The notes under the pieces are model-generated. The model worked only from the letters and a program-made list of their open reading frames with translations, was not told the DNA's origin and did not search any database. Both the position numbers and the translations under genes were made by a program. This document shows, piece by piece, positions 46,726-57,519 of a stretch of 64,000 nt of DNA. This stretch comes from Candidatus Obscuribacterales bacterium (lineage in GTDB: Bacteria > Cyanobacteriota > Vampirovibrionia > Obscuribacterales > Obscuribacteraceae), in the NCBI GenBank assembly GCA_020634035.1, contig JACKCM010000008.1, positions 351,446-415,445 of the forward strand. The letters run 5' to 3'. Position 1 is the first letter of the stretch. The number at the start of each line of letters is the position of its first letter.

Positions 46726-48288
46726 ATGAAAAGTGCCGAATTCCCTGAAATTACTGAATACAAAGAGCGCTTCATCGAACGTGTGCGCCGAAATTTTTTC
46801 AGTTATATAGAACAGTTGAGTGGCGAAGCCGATAGCTGGAGCCTCCGACGTCCGGTGGTGGCTATCTCCGGAGGACCGGATTCGACCGCCCTTTTAATTG
46901 CCCTCAGCAAGTTTGCCGCCGCCAGCAATATCAAGCTTCGACCTGTCCATGTCAATCATAAGCTTCGCTCAGAAGAATCCGAGACCGATGAGGAGTTTTG
47001 CAAAAATCTCTGTAAGGGGCTCGGACTGGGACTCGCCATTAAGAGTCTGGGGGATGAACTCTCAGCCAATCCATCTGAAGACGAGCTGCGCAAAGCCCGT
47101 TATGCCAAATTGTTGGAGTATGCACGCACTATTGAAGCCGGGCTGATTCTCACCGGGCACACCGTGGACGATCAGTTAGAGACCATGCTCTTTCGGCTGT
47201 TTCGAGGCACTTCTCCTTCGGGTCTACTGGGCATGTCGCCGGTGCGGCGGCTCACCCCGACAGATCGCATCTGGCTGATGCGGCCGCTTCTGGCTCTTGA
47301 AAAAATAGACTGTCTCAAATTTCTGGCCGAATGCGAGACCACCGCTAGAGAAGATAGCTCGAATGCGCTCTGCGACTATGATCGCAACTATATCCGCCAC
47401 CAGGTTATCCCGGTTATCGAGAGTCGATTCGGGCAGTGGAAGAGAAGCCTTTTGCGTCTTCACGATGTGGTGAGCGTCGAAGAGGATTATTTCAATCAGG
47501 TGGTTGAAGACGAGATCTCAAAAGTCCGCTCTCAGAAGAAGCCGCGGTCCGCCAAAATGGTGGCGGCAGCCTGGGAGTTGCCGGCGCTGCAGAATATTCA
47601 TCGTGCTCTGCTTCGACGGATGATCGCCCGGCAATTTCGTGATCTCGAGATGGAGCCCAGTTATGAGCGAATCTCTTATGTGACCGATCTGATTGATAAT
47701 GCTGTGGACCCCGATTTCACCGGCGCGGTGACACTATCAGACTGGCTGGAAGCCAGGGTCAAAGGAGGGCTTCTCATCTTTCGCTATATAGACAACGATT
47801 CTGAGACCAGACGTTATAACTTTCTGTCCGGACAAAACACCCAAATCAACTTTCCTGACCTGACCTCAGAGAGGGGTAGCTGTTCGAATCTAATCACCTG
47901 GCTCAACAAGAGCTTGAGAATCTCGCGCTACGAAGATGGAGACGCCGATGGCTTTCCCGGTCAAAGAGAGTTGACCGCCCATGTAGACCTGGATTTTCAA
48001 AGTCAGCCCGTTTGTGTTCGCATGCGCCGCGCCGGGGACATAATCCAGCCTTTTGGCATGGAGAATTCGGTCCGGCTGAAAAAATATCTCCATACGCATA
48101 AGGGCGAAGCAGAGGAGAATTTGCCGGAATTTCAAAGGGATTTGAGGACGGTGATTGTGGTCGCCGACCAGAAAGAGGTGCTCTGGGTTCCGGGTTTTGG
48201 TTTGAGTGAAAGGTTGAGGGCGCGGCGTAAACCTACCTATGTCATGGAGTGGTTGGACCTCGCCAGCGGGGGGCCGATATTGGCTTAG
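46726..48288 (+). CDS. tilS: tRNA(Ile)-lysidine synthetase
   Basis: The product is 521 residues from ATG 46726. TilS converts the C34 wobble base of tRNA-Ile2 (CAU) to lysidine. The PP-loop is VVAISGGPDSTALLIAL (about 46-62), followed by HVNHKLRSEESETDEEFC and GHTVDDQLETMLFRLFRGT. The substrate-binding and C-terminal TilS domains follow (RMRRAGDIIQPFGM, KKYLHTHK). A degraded copy of its last codons lies about 300 bases downstream. Confidence 0.96.
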   Translation: MKSAEFPEITEYKERFIERVRRNFFSYIEQLSGEADSWSLRRPVVAISGGPDSTALLIALSKFAAASNIKLRPVHVNHKLRSEESETDEEFCKNLCKGLGLGLAIKSLGDELSANPSEDELRKARYAKLLEYARTIEAGLILTGHTVDDQLETMLFRLFRGTSPSGLLGMSPVRRLTPTDRIWLMRPLLALEKIDCLKFLAECETTAREDSSNALCDYDRNYIRHQVIPVIESRFGQWKRSLLRLHDVVSVEEDYFNQVVEDEISKVRSQKKPRSAKMVAAAWELPALQNIHRALLRRMIARQFRDLEMEPSYERISYVTDLIDNAVDPDFTGAVTLSDWLEARVKGGLLIFRYIDNDSETRRYNFLSGQNTQINFPDLTSERGSCSNLITWLNKSLRISRYEDGDADGFPGQRELTAHVDLDFQSQPVCVRMRRAGDIIQPFGMENSVRLKKYLHTHKGEAEENLPEFQRDLRTVIVVADQKEVLWVPGFGLSERLRARRKPTYVMEWLDLASGGPILA

Positions 48289-48540
48289 TTATGTCCGGAA
48301 TGCCTGGGAAGGTGTTTTAGGAAGCTTAATATTTTTGGATTTTATTCAAAGCGGCTGGAATTGCCGAAAGCCTTATTTTCAGTAGCTTCTTATCCCGTCT
48401 GTTGCAACGGGCTGCCCGGCCCCCTTGCTTAATCGGCTTGTTTTGGCGGCATTATCCCTTTCAGTTCAGGCTAAGTCAGTAAAACTTTGCCATACTAGAG
48501 AGAGCAGCCCGAATCTTTAGATCCCCTTCGATGCCTCATC

Positions 48541-48612
48541 CCGCCGGTCTTCGGCTTGAGTGAAAGGCTGCCGGAGCGGCGCAAAAGCCCCTCTGTAGCT
48601 ATAATAGAGCTA
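48541..48612 (+). pseudogene. Decayed copy of the tilS C-terminal codons
   Basis: Read in the frame beginning 48547, this segment gives VFGLSERLPERRKSPSVAII, which lines up with PGFGLSERLRARRKPTYVME at the end of TilS (about 48190-48250). The DNA is also similar across about 45 bases. It has no start and no upstream coding context, so it looks like the remnant of a duplication. Confidence 0.55.
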
Positions 48613-48622
48613 TTAAGTAACG

Positions 48623-48631
48623 TGATATAAT
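48623..48631 (+). promoter_or_regulatory. Extended -10 promoter of ftsH
   Basis: TG-a-TATAAT, a consensus extended -10 element without a clear -35, 29 bases before the ftsH ATG, with GGAG between. Confidence 0.6.
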
Positions 48632-48659
48632 GCCAGCGGGTTATTGTGGAGTGAGTTAA

Positions 48660-50660
<2,001 letters not shown>

Positions 50661-50689
50661 TCTTTAGATCTTTAGTTGATAGGGCATTT

Positions 50690-51319
50690 ATGCTGAAGCT
50701 CCGTCATCGCGGTAATCTGTCATTTATCCTTGCGCTGTTTTGCTGCGCTGGTTTCTGGCTTGGCTGCGGTGCGGTCAGGGCTGATGAAGCTTCGACCGGC
50801 TCCCAGAACGAGAGCAAGCCAGAGACTGAGGCAACGAAAAAGCCAGAGACTGAGGCTGACTCTAAATCTAAATCGGAGCCGGTGGAAGAAAGCAAAGACG
50901 ACATAGAAAAGCCTGCCGAAGCTAAAAAAGCCGTCTCTGAAGAGGATATGAAAGCCTACTTCAGAGCCTGGTTCAAACAGTTCTACAGCAAGCTCTATTA
51001 CGCGACTGATCTGACGCCGGTCAAAGATTTCTACACCCGGCACTGCAGAGTAGCCATGGAGCACCAGGACGCTTTGATAGCCCGCGGTACTCTCGTAAAA
51101 CTCAAAGCGACTTATGTAGGCAGCCCCAAGATAACCTCGGTGACCATGCATCCGGGTGGGCTGAGCTGTGATGTTCGGGTGGACGGCAATATCAAAGTCT
51201 ACAAAAGCAATGGCCGGGGTTATTGTCTGTACCGGATGGTCAAAGAAGGTCAGGTCTGGCGCATCGACAGCGCCATGTCCCGTGGAAAAGCAACCACCGA
51301 GTATAAGAATCTCTGGTAG
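50690..51319 (+). CDS. Exported protein with Lys/Glu linker and NTF2-like C-terminal domain
   Basis: The product is 209 residues from ATG 50690, with a signal sequence (LSFILALFCCAGFWLGCGAV) that could be of lipoprotein type since Cys follows LG. A low-complexity Lys/Glu/Thr linker (about 34-75) precedes a globular domain (about 80-209) with FRAWFKQFYSKLYYATDLTP and CDVRVDGNIKVYK, which recalls SnoaL/NTF2-like folds. The function is unknown. It follows ftsH closely and may share its transcript. Confidence 0.6.
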   Translation: MLKLRHRGNLSFILALFCCAGFWLGCGAVRADEASTGSQNESKPETEATKKPETEADSKSKSEPVEESKDDIEKPAEAKKAVSEEDMKAYFRAWFKQFYSKLYYATDLTPVKDFYTRHCRVAMEHQDALIARGTLVKLKATYVGSPKITSVTMHPGGLSCDVRVDGNIKVYKSNGRGYCLYRMVKEGQVWRIDSAMSRGKATTEYKNLW

Positions 51320-51325
51320 ATGGTA

Positions 51326-51790
51326 TTACATATGGTGGGGCGCTTTTCGAACTGAAGCGACACCGCCGACTATCTTTCCTTCCTGGTCTATTAACGGTCT
51401 GGCTGTGATTTGATAGATCTGTTCACGCGCTTCGACAACCTCTACGATGGTGGACTCGGGAGAGTTGTGAAAGGATGAAGCCTGAAGCAGATAGGGGGTG
51501 ATCTCTTCTTCCGATAGCATTTTTGCCGCCTGTTCGTTCATCGCCAGGACGTTGCCGTCGGCATCCATGGCATAGATGCCCTCGGCCAGGCTGGCCAGCA
51601 CCAACTGGTAGCGAGCGACCTGCTCTTTGTTATAGTCGGCGGCGAAGCGCTGCTCGTCTCTGTCTCTTTCAAGCTTGTCGATGCTCTTCTCGAACTTGAT
51701 CAACTGTTCTTTCTGTGACCAGCGCTGCTTCTCGAGTACATCTTCCAGTCTCTGCAACTTGGTTTTCAGTCTAATAGATTCATCGTTCAT
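51326..51790 (-). CDS. Coiled-coil PAS-domain protein
   Basis: A 154-residue protein with an N-terminal coiled coil (about 5-60) and one PAS domain (about 62-150: YQLVLASLAEGIYAMDADGN, EGKIVGGVASVRK). No output domain follows, so it may act as a single-domain sensor or adaptor for a kinase encoded elsewhere. The ligand is unknown. Its stop is close to the convergent upstream gene (7 bases). Confidence 0.8.
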   Translation of the reverse strand: MNDESIRLKTKLQRLEDVLEKQRWSQKEQLIKFEKSIDKLERDRDEQRFAADYNKEQVARYQLVLASLAEGIYAMDADGNVLAMNEQAAKMLSEEEITPYLLQASSFHNSPESTIVEVVEAREQIYQITARPLIDQEGKIVGGVASVRKAPHHM

Positions 51791-52061
51791 TTAAATAAGG
51801 ATCTCTCAGGATGGGCCGGGTCAAAGTGGTGTCGCCTGTGGTGTCGAAATGTTGTGCAATTAGATTGCTGCCGGCCTGTCGATTTTGCTCAATTTACCCC
51901 CGTTCCTTTTCAAGGGGTATCTTAATTATGCAATCATTAGAGCAATCTTAAACCTTTAGGATCTATTCAATAAATATAGATTGGCCATGGTACTTTGTAC
52001 GGGTTCCGTAGGCGCAAGACGCCGTGGTGATAGTGCAAGACAATCTCGGGAGGGTCTTATT

Positions 52062-53558
52062 GTGGCCGTTGTCCAAGAAAAAGAATTACTGTGCAAAGAA
52101 TGGCTTGCTAAGCCGAAAAAACTGCTCATTGATGGTAAATGGGTAGAAGCTAAAACCAACAAAACTTTCAAAACCTATAACCCGGCAACCGAAGAAGTAC
52201 TGGCTGAAATTCCCGAAGGCGGCAAAGAAGATGTAGATCTCGCTGTCAAAGCCGCTCGCAGAGCTTTCGAGACCGGCGCCTTCTACAACAAGTTCTCCGC
52301 CAGCCAGAGAGCCAAGTGCCTCTACACCCTGGCAGACCTCATCGACAAACATGCCGATGAACTCGCCCAACTCGAGACCCTCGATAACGGTAAACCCATC
52401 AAAGAATCCCGCTGGGTAGACGTTCCGATGACCGCCGAAACCTTCCGCTATTACGCCGGTTGGTGCACCAAGCTCGAAGGCGAGACCATCAACACCAATA
52501 ACGACTTCTTCACCTACACTCTTCGCGAGCCTGTCGGCGTAGTCGGTCAGATTATCCCCTGGAACTTCCCGATGCTGATGCTTGCGTGGAAGTGGGGCCC
52601 AGCCCTTGCTTGTGGTAACAGCGTTATCCTCAAGCCCGCTGAGCAAACACCTCTTTCTGCTCTCAGACTGGGCGAACTGGCTCTGGAAGCTGGAATCCCC
52701 GAAGGTGTAATCAACATCATCACCGGTCTCGGTCCTGATTCCGCCGGCGAATTCATCGCCAACCACATGGACATCGACAAGATCGCTTTCACCGGCGAAG
52801 ACAGAACCGGTCAGATCATCGTCAAGGCTTCTGCCGGCAACCTCAAGCGTGTATCGCTCGAGCTGGGCGGCAAAGCTCCCAACATCGTTTTCGCCGACGC
52901 CGACATGGATGCTGCCGTAAACGGCGCCATCACCGGCATCTTCTTCAACCAGGGTCAGGTCTGCTGCGCAGGTTCCAGACTCTTCATCGAGAAGAAAGCC
53001 CAGGACGAGTTCATGAGCAAGCTCCTCGATCGCGTAGGCAAAATGGTTCAGGGTAACGGTCTCGATGAGAAGACCGTGATCGGACCGCAGGTCTCCAAAG
53101 AGCAGCAAGAGCGTTGCCTCAACTATATCGACATCGCCCAGAAAGAAGGCGCCAAGCTTGCTTGTGGTGGTGAGCGTCCCGAAGGTCTCGACAAAGGTTA
53201 CTTCGTCAAGCCCACGGTCTTCACCAATGTCAACAACGATATGAGAATTGCCCAGGAAGAAGTCTTCGGACCTGTTCTCTCGGTTATTCCTTTCGAGAAA
53301 ATGGATCAAGTCGCCGAGCAAGCCAACAAAACTCGCTTCGGTCTCTCCGGCGCTGTCTGGACCCAAGACGTCAAGAAAGCGCACAAGTTCGTCAAGAAAA
53401 TCCAGGCTGGTACCGTCTGGGTGAACTGCTACAACGTCTTCGACCCGGCAGTTCCCTTCGGTGGCTACAAACAGAGCGGCTACGGTCGTGAGCTTGGCAA
53501 ACACTCGATTGAGCTCTACAGCAACATCAAGAGTGTCTGGATGAACCTGGCTGACTAG
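52062..53558 (+). CDS. Aldehyde dehydrogenase (NAD(P)+-dependent, ALDH superfamily)
   Basis: I start it at GTG 52062, after GGGAGG, giving 498 residues, the family's normal length; the frame upstream to 51981 is Arg-rich and atypical. It has IIPWNFPMLMLAWKWGPALA, the general base Glu in LELGGKAPNI, and the catalytic Cys301 in QGQVCCAGSR. The NAD-site motif usually read as FTGSTEVG is FTGEDRTGQ here. It oxidises an aldehyde to its acid; the substrate is not evident. A strong terminator follows. Confidence 0.93.
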   Translation: MAVVQEKELLCKEWLAKPKKLLIDGKWVEAKTNKTFKTYNPATEEVLAEIPEGGKEDVDLAVKAARRAFETGAFYNKFSASQRAKCLYTLADLIDKHADELAQLETLDNGKPIKESRWVDVPMTAETFRYYAGWCTKLEGETINTNNDFFTYTLREPVGVVGQIIPWNFPMLMLAWKWGPALACGNSVILKPAEQTPLSALRLGELALEAGIPEGVINIITGLGPDSAGEFIANHMDIDKIAFTGEDRTGQIIVKASAGNLKRVSLELGGKAPNIVFADADMDAAVNGAITGIFFNQGQVCCAGSRLFIEKKAQDEFMSKLLDRVGKMVQGNGLDEKTVIGPQVSKEQQERCLNYIDIAQKEGAKLACGGERPEGLDKGYFVKPTVFTNVNNDMRIAQEEVFGPVLSVIPFEKMDQVAEQANKTRFGLSGAVWTQDVKKAHKFVKKIQAGTVWVNCYNVFDPAVPFGGYKQSGYGRELGKHSIELYSNIKSVWMNLAD

Positions 53559-53601
53559 TTTGAGATAAGGCTCAAGAGCTATGTCTCTAGTCTAAAAATT
53601 G

Positions 53602-53636
53602 CCGCCGGTGCTGAAAAATGCGCCGGCGGTTTTTTA
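53602..53636 (+). terminator. Terminator of the aldehyde dehydrogenase gene
   Basis: CCGCCGGTGC pairs with GCGCCGGCGG (10 bp with one wobble) around an eight-base loop, followed by six T. A strong intrinsic terminator that separates the ALDH gene from the DUF4132 operon. Confidence 0.85.
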
Positions 53637-53697
53637 GGTTCCTATATATATAGATCTGGGTACGTATTTTCAAGGAGTCGACCCAGGAGTCAAAAAA

Positions 53698-56600
53698 TTG
53701 AATTTTTTCCAGAAGATCAAAGAGATGGCGGGGTTCGGAAAGCTGGAGCTCAAGAATCCGGATGGTTTGAGTGAGGAGCAACTTACTTCTTTGCTGGAGT
53801 ATTTCACTTTGCTGGACAAGACAGGGAAAAAGCAGGTTAAGAACGCCTTTATTCGCTATATAGTCGACGGTGAGGACACCGGCTATGCCGCTCTGGTTGA
53901 TAAGGATTCGGCTACAGCGCTCGGATTGTCAAATTATATGCATAATCCAGGAGCTAAACATCCCTTCCTGTGTCGCCATGCTGCCCTCAAGAAGTTATGG
54001 CATGGGCCAACCGCAACTCTTAGAAGATTTGCCGAAGTTCATCAGCACATCTTTAATTTCTCCAATCCTCATCATTCCACCCCGTCTTCCCTCCCTGGCT
54101 GGTTTGACGCGCTTGTGAGGATGTCCGTCAATGTAAGTTTTTTAGGTTTGGAGGAGGCCAATGCTAAGTTCTCTGCTCTTGTATTTGATCAGGTGCTCGA
54201 TAGAGAAAGCGATAAAAAGCTGCTGGTTGAGGCTTTCTTGGACTACAAGCAGTGGATTCCCCTGAGTACAGGCTCTCCTTTCTATTATCGCTCTCGTCAG
54301 ACCAGCGCCAGCAGTTTTGCCGATATGGACAAATATTTTGCTGCGCATGTAGAAGAGATAAAGACCTTTCTTGCCGCAGCCAACGCCGAGCAAAAAATAG
54401 ATGCTCTGCAAGCTTTACGGGCAAGCTGTCTGGATATCACCCCCCTTGCTTCAGAGATTGTCGAAATAGCTGTAGGTAGTTCGAAAACTGCTCGGGAGGA
54501 AGCCTATCTTTTAGTCAGCAACTCTTCTGAGTTGGTCGAGCCTGTGCTTCTGGACTTTCTGAAAAATGGCTCTGCTAGCCAGAGATACGAGGCTGTCTCA
54601 TTGCTTGCGAAAGTAGTCCAGGATAGAGCGCCTGCGATTTTAAAAGAGCATCAGGCTACTGAGAAATCAGAAAAGGTCAAGCAAGCCATAGAAATCGCTC
54701 TGGCTGCTGATAGTGTCAGCTCCGCTCCGGTAGAAATCGATCTGCCTGATGTGGATGTTGCACTGGGTGTGGTGCCCCTGAAAAACAGAGAGGAGTTCTT
54801 AGCCAAGCTTTCTTCTGTTGTCGATTCGATAAACGCGGATAATAAACGCAGGCATGAGCATGGTGTCAAATACTGGGAAGAGCATGGTCGAAAGTATTCT
54901 AAACCCAGAGAGCCTTATATGCATGACGGTAAGAGAGCGAAAGCTGTGCTTGATTTTGTCGAGGGCAATGCGGTGGAGGCACGCATTCATCTTTCATCCG
55001 ACCATAGAAAGTTCATCGACCAGGCAAATATATTCAACCCGGATCTCGAACCCATACATGTGGTGCGTCTTCTTTGCGCCTTCGGTCAGATTCATCCTGC
55101 TAATCATTTGAAACATCCGTCGATGTCGATGTGGAATCAAGACTATCTCGATAAGTACAGAGCCAAGCGTGAAAAACCTTTCGGTCTTCGCGAGTTTAAT
55201 CGAATGGTCGCTACCCTGCCTCAATTCGGACCAGAGCCGGGGAGGGTTCTGTATGCCTATCTTTATTCGAACAGCAAGTGGAGCAGTTTTTGTGACTGGG
55301 AGCCCGAGGCTATCTGGCCGGCTTTCATAGAGAATCCGAAGATTGTTATGGAGGCTCTGACCGGGACCATTGTAGGCCCAAATTATTATGGAGATCGCAA
55401 GCATGCCGCCTATAAGGTGCTTGCCACTTTTCCTCAGTTGCCGCCACAGTTTGCCACGGTCCTCTGGGAAGTCGCCCTGGGCGAGAGCAAATCGGACAGG
55501 CCTCTTGCTCAAGCAGCACTGCAAGCGGTGCCCGACAAAGGCACCACTGTCAGCAAAGCCTTAAAAGATGGAAGGCAGGCGGTTAGAGCCGCCGCTGCAG
55601 AGTGGCTGGGTAGACTCAATGATCAGGCGGCGATTAAGCCACTGAAAGAGTCTCTCAAAAAAGAGAAGTCTGAGGTGGCTAAAGCTGCCATGCTTCAAGC
55701 GCTAGAGAACCTCGGTGCCGAGATAGACGAGTTTCTCGATAGGGAGAAGCTTTTGAAGGAGGCGGAAAAAGGGCTCACCAAAAAACTGCCCAAGGGTATG
55801 GAGTGGGTTCCCCTGGAGAACTTACCCACGGTTCGCTGGGCCGACAGTGGAGAGCCTGTGTCTTCTGATATTTTGAAGTGGTGGGTTGTGCAGGGCATTC
55901 AGCTAAAGTCTGCCGAGTGCAGTCCTCTTTTGAAGCGCTATCTTGGCATGTGTAAAAAGGCTGACGCGGTCGCTTTTGCTCAGTATATTTTGAGTTCCTG
56001 GATCAGTCATGACACCGCCACGGTCAATCCGGAAGACGCTGCTGCCAGGGCAGAAAGAGATGCTGACCAGAATTGGAACTCTTCTTCGAGCTACATGAAG
56101 GACTATTACCGCAAGAACTATGCTTCTAAAGAACTTCTCTATCAGGACCTTTTCAAGCAATACAGCAGTGAACTTCTGGGCACTGCCACAGCACAAAAAG
56201 GTATGCTTGCCATTGTCTCTGCCGCCGGTGACGATGAGTGTGCCAAGAAGTGCGAGAAGTATATTAGAAAGTGGTATGGTCAAAGATTGTCTCAGTGCAA
56301 GGCACTGGTGACGGTGCTGGCTTCGATAGAATCTACGTTAGCGCTTCAGATATTGTTGTCTCTTGCCAATCGATTTCGTACCAAAGGAATCAAAGATCTG
56401 GCGCGCGAGTATGTAGACGCCATCGCCGATAGCCAGGGATGGACCCTGGATGAGCTTGCTGATCGCACTGTTCCCGATGGCGGTTTTGCGAGGCCGCTAG
56501 ATGAAAATGAAGAGCCGATAGAAGGTAGCGAAGCTGTTTTGGAATTGGACTTCGGGCCGCGGCAATTTCTCGTTAAGCTCGATGATCGCCTTGTTCCTGT

Positions 56601-57498
56601 ATTAACAAATAAAGAGGACGGCAAAGTTCTCAAGAATTTACCGGCGCCTGGCAAAAATGATGATGAAGAGAAGGCCAAGGAAGCTAAAAAAGAGTTTTCT
56701 GACGCCAAGAAAATCATCAAAGAGATGGTCAAGCGTCAAACAGAGCGGCTCTATGAGGCGATGTGCACCCAGCGTATCTGGACCTTTAGAGACTGGAAGC
56801 TCTATCTTGCCGAGCATCCTATCGTAGGCCGGCTCTGTACCAGATTGATCTGGGCTGCCCGGGAAAAACCAGATGAGGATGGCGCGGAAGGGAAGTTGCT
56901 GTCAACTTTTCGTTTATTAGAAGACGGCAGTTTAACCGATAGTTCCGACGAAGCGGTGGAGTTGAAAGACGATGATCTAATAAGTCTTGTCCATAGTTGC
57001 AAGCTCGATGCCGATACTGAAGCGGCCTGGAAAAAGCACCTTGAAGACTATGATGTAGAGTCGCTTTTCAACCAGTTCGATCGGCCTGTTTATAAGCTTG
57101 CTGATGGCAAAGAACCGCAGTTCGATGTGGTGGATTTTGTCGGGCATATGCTCACTGTCTTCAAGCTGCGCACTAAAGCGACCAAGCTTGGCTATACCCG
57201 GGGAGCGGCTGAAGATGGCGGTTGTTTCTATCGCTATCATAAGCCGTTTCAGTCCCTTGGCATTCAGGCAGTGATAGATTTTTCGGGCAGTATGCTGCCG
57301 GAAGAAGACGGTCCCTGCGCCCTGAAAGAGCTCAGTTTTACTGCGCTATCCGAAAGCGGATATTCGTGGTTGCCGGCAAAAATCGATCTCGATTCGGTGC
57401 CTGCGGTTCTCTTGACTGAGTGCTATAACGATCTCAAGCAGATAGCCGCAGAAGGCAGCGGCTATAAAGAGAACTGGGAAAGCTCATGTTTGTTCTAA
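53698..57498 (+). CDS. DUF4132 protein (YehI-like), long copy
   Basis: A 1266-residue protein starting at TTG 53698 after AGGAG. The N-terminal 340 residues are helical with HEAT-like repeats and are unique to this copy. HEAT-like repeats recur near 610-660 (AVRAAAAEWLGRLNDQAAIK). The DUF4132 part (about 830-1250) has LADRTVPDGGFARPLDENEE, RIWTFRDWKLYLAEHPIVGR and SLGIQAVIDFSGS. E. coli YehI has the same C-terminal region. No enzyme motif is seen. Proteins of this family sit with MoxR ATPases and VWA proteins, so it is probably a scaffold or substrate adaptor. It is the first gene of the operon. Confidence 0.88.
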   Translation: MNFFQKIKEMAGFGKLELKNPDGLSEEQLTSLLEYFTLLDKTGKKQVKNAFIRYIVDGEDTGYAALVDKDSATALGLSNYMHNPGAKHPFLCRHAALKKLWHGPTATLRRFAEVHQHIFNFSNPHHSTPSSLPGWFDALVRMSVNVSFLGLEEANAKFSALVFDQVLDRESDKKLLVEAFLDYKQWIPLSTGSPFYYRSRQTSASSFADMDKYFAAHVEEIKTFLAAANAEQKIDALQALRASCLDITPLASEIVEIAVGSSKTAREEAYLLVSNSSELVEPVLLDFLKNGSASQRYEAVSLLAKVVQDRAPAILKEHQATEKSEKVKQAIEIALAADSVSSAPVEIDLPDVDVALGVVPLKNREEFLAKLSSVVDSINADNKRRHEHGVKYWEEHGRKYSKPREPYMHDGKRAKAVLDFVEGNAVEARIHLSSDHRKFIDQANIFNPDLEPIHVVRLLCAFGQIHPANHLKHPSMSMWNQDYLDKYRAKREKPFGLREFNRMVATLPQFGPEPGRVLYAYLYSNSKWSSFCDWEPEAIWPAFIENPKIVMEALTGTIVGPNYYGDRKHAAYKVLATFPQLPPQFATVLWEVALGESKSDRPLAQAALQAVPDKGTTVSKALKDGRQAVRAAAAEWLGRLNDQAAIKPLKESLKKEKSEVAKAAMLQALENLGAEIDEFLDREKLLKEAEKGLTKKLPKGMEWVPLENLPTVRWADSGEPVSSDILKWWVVQGIQLKSAECSPLLKRYLGMCKKADAVAFAQYILSSWISHDTATVNPEDAAARAERDADQNWNSSSSYMKDYYRKNYASKELLYQDLFKQYSSELLGTATAQKGMLAIVSAAGDDECAKKCEKYIRKWYGQRLSQCKALVTVLASIESTLALQILLSLANRFRTKGIKDLAREYVDAIADSQGWTLDELADRTVPDGGFARPLDENEEPIEGSEAVLELDFGPRQFLVKLDDRLVPVLTNKEDGKVLKNLPAPGKNDDEEKAKEAKKEFSDAKKIIKEMVKRQTERLYEAMCTQRIWTFRDWKLYLAEHPIVGRLCTRLIWAAREKPDEDGAEGKLLSTFRLLEDGSLTDSSDEAVELKDDDLISLVHSCKLDADTEAAWKKHLEDYDVESLFNQFDRPVYKLADGKEPQFDVVDFVGHMLTVFKLRTKATKLGYTRGAAEDGGCFYRYHKPFQSLGIQAVIDFSGSMLPEEDGPCALKELSFTALSESGYSWLPAKIDLDSVPAVLLTECYNDLKQIAAEGSGYKENWESSCLF

Positions 57499-57519
57499 GT
57501 TTAGCTGAGGTTAAATAGA

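Larger units (their letters stand above)
48289..48659. other. Region between tilS and ftsH
   Basis: About 370 bases with a decayed copy of the tilS 3' end (48541-48612), a GC-rich hairpin (CCCGT/ACGGG, about 48394-48411) and the ftsH promoter. No intact gene was seen. Confidence 0.6.

Noticed and set aside
51981..52061. N-terminal extension of the aldehyde dehydrogenase
   Set aside because: The extra 27 residues are Arg-rich and atypical; GTG 52062 has a good ribosome site and gives normal length.
52086..53504. 472-codon minus-strand frame opposite the aldehyde dehydrogenase
   Set aside because: It mirrors the codon bias of the real gene; the plus strand has all the ALDH motifs.
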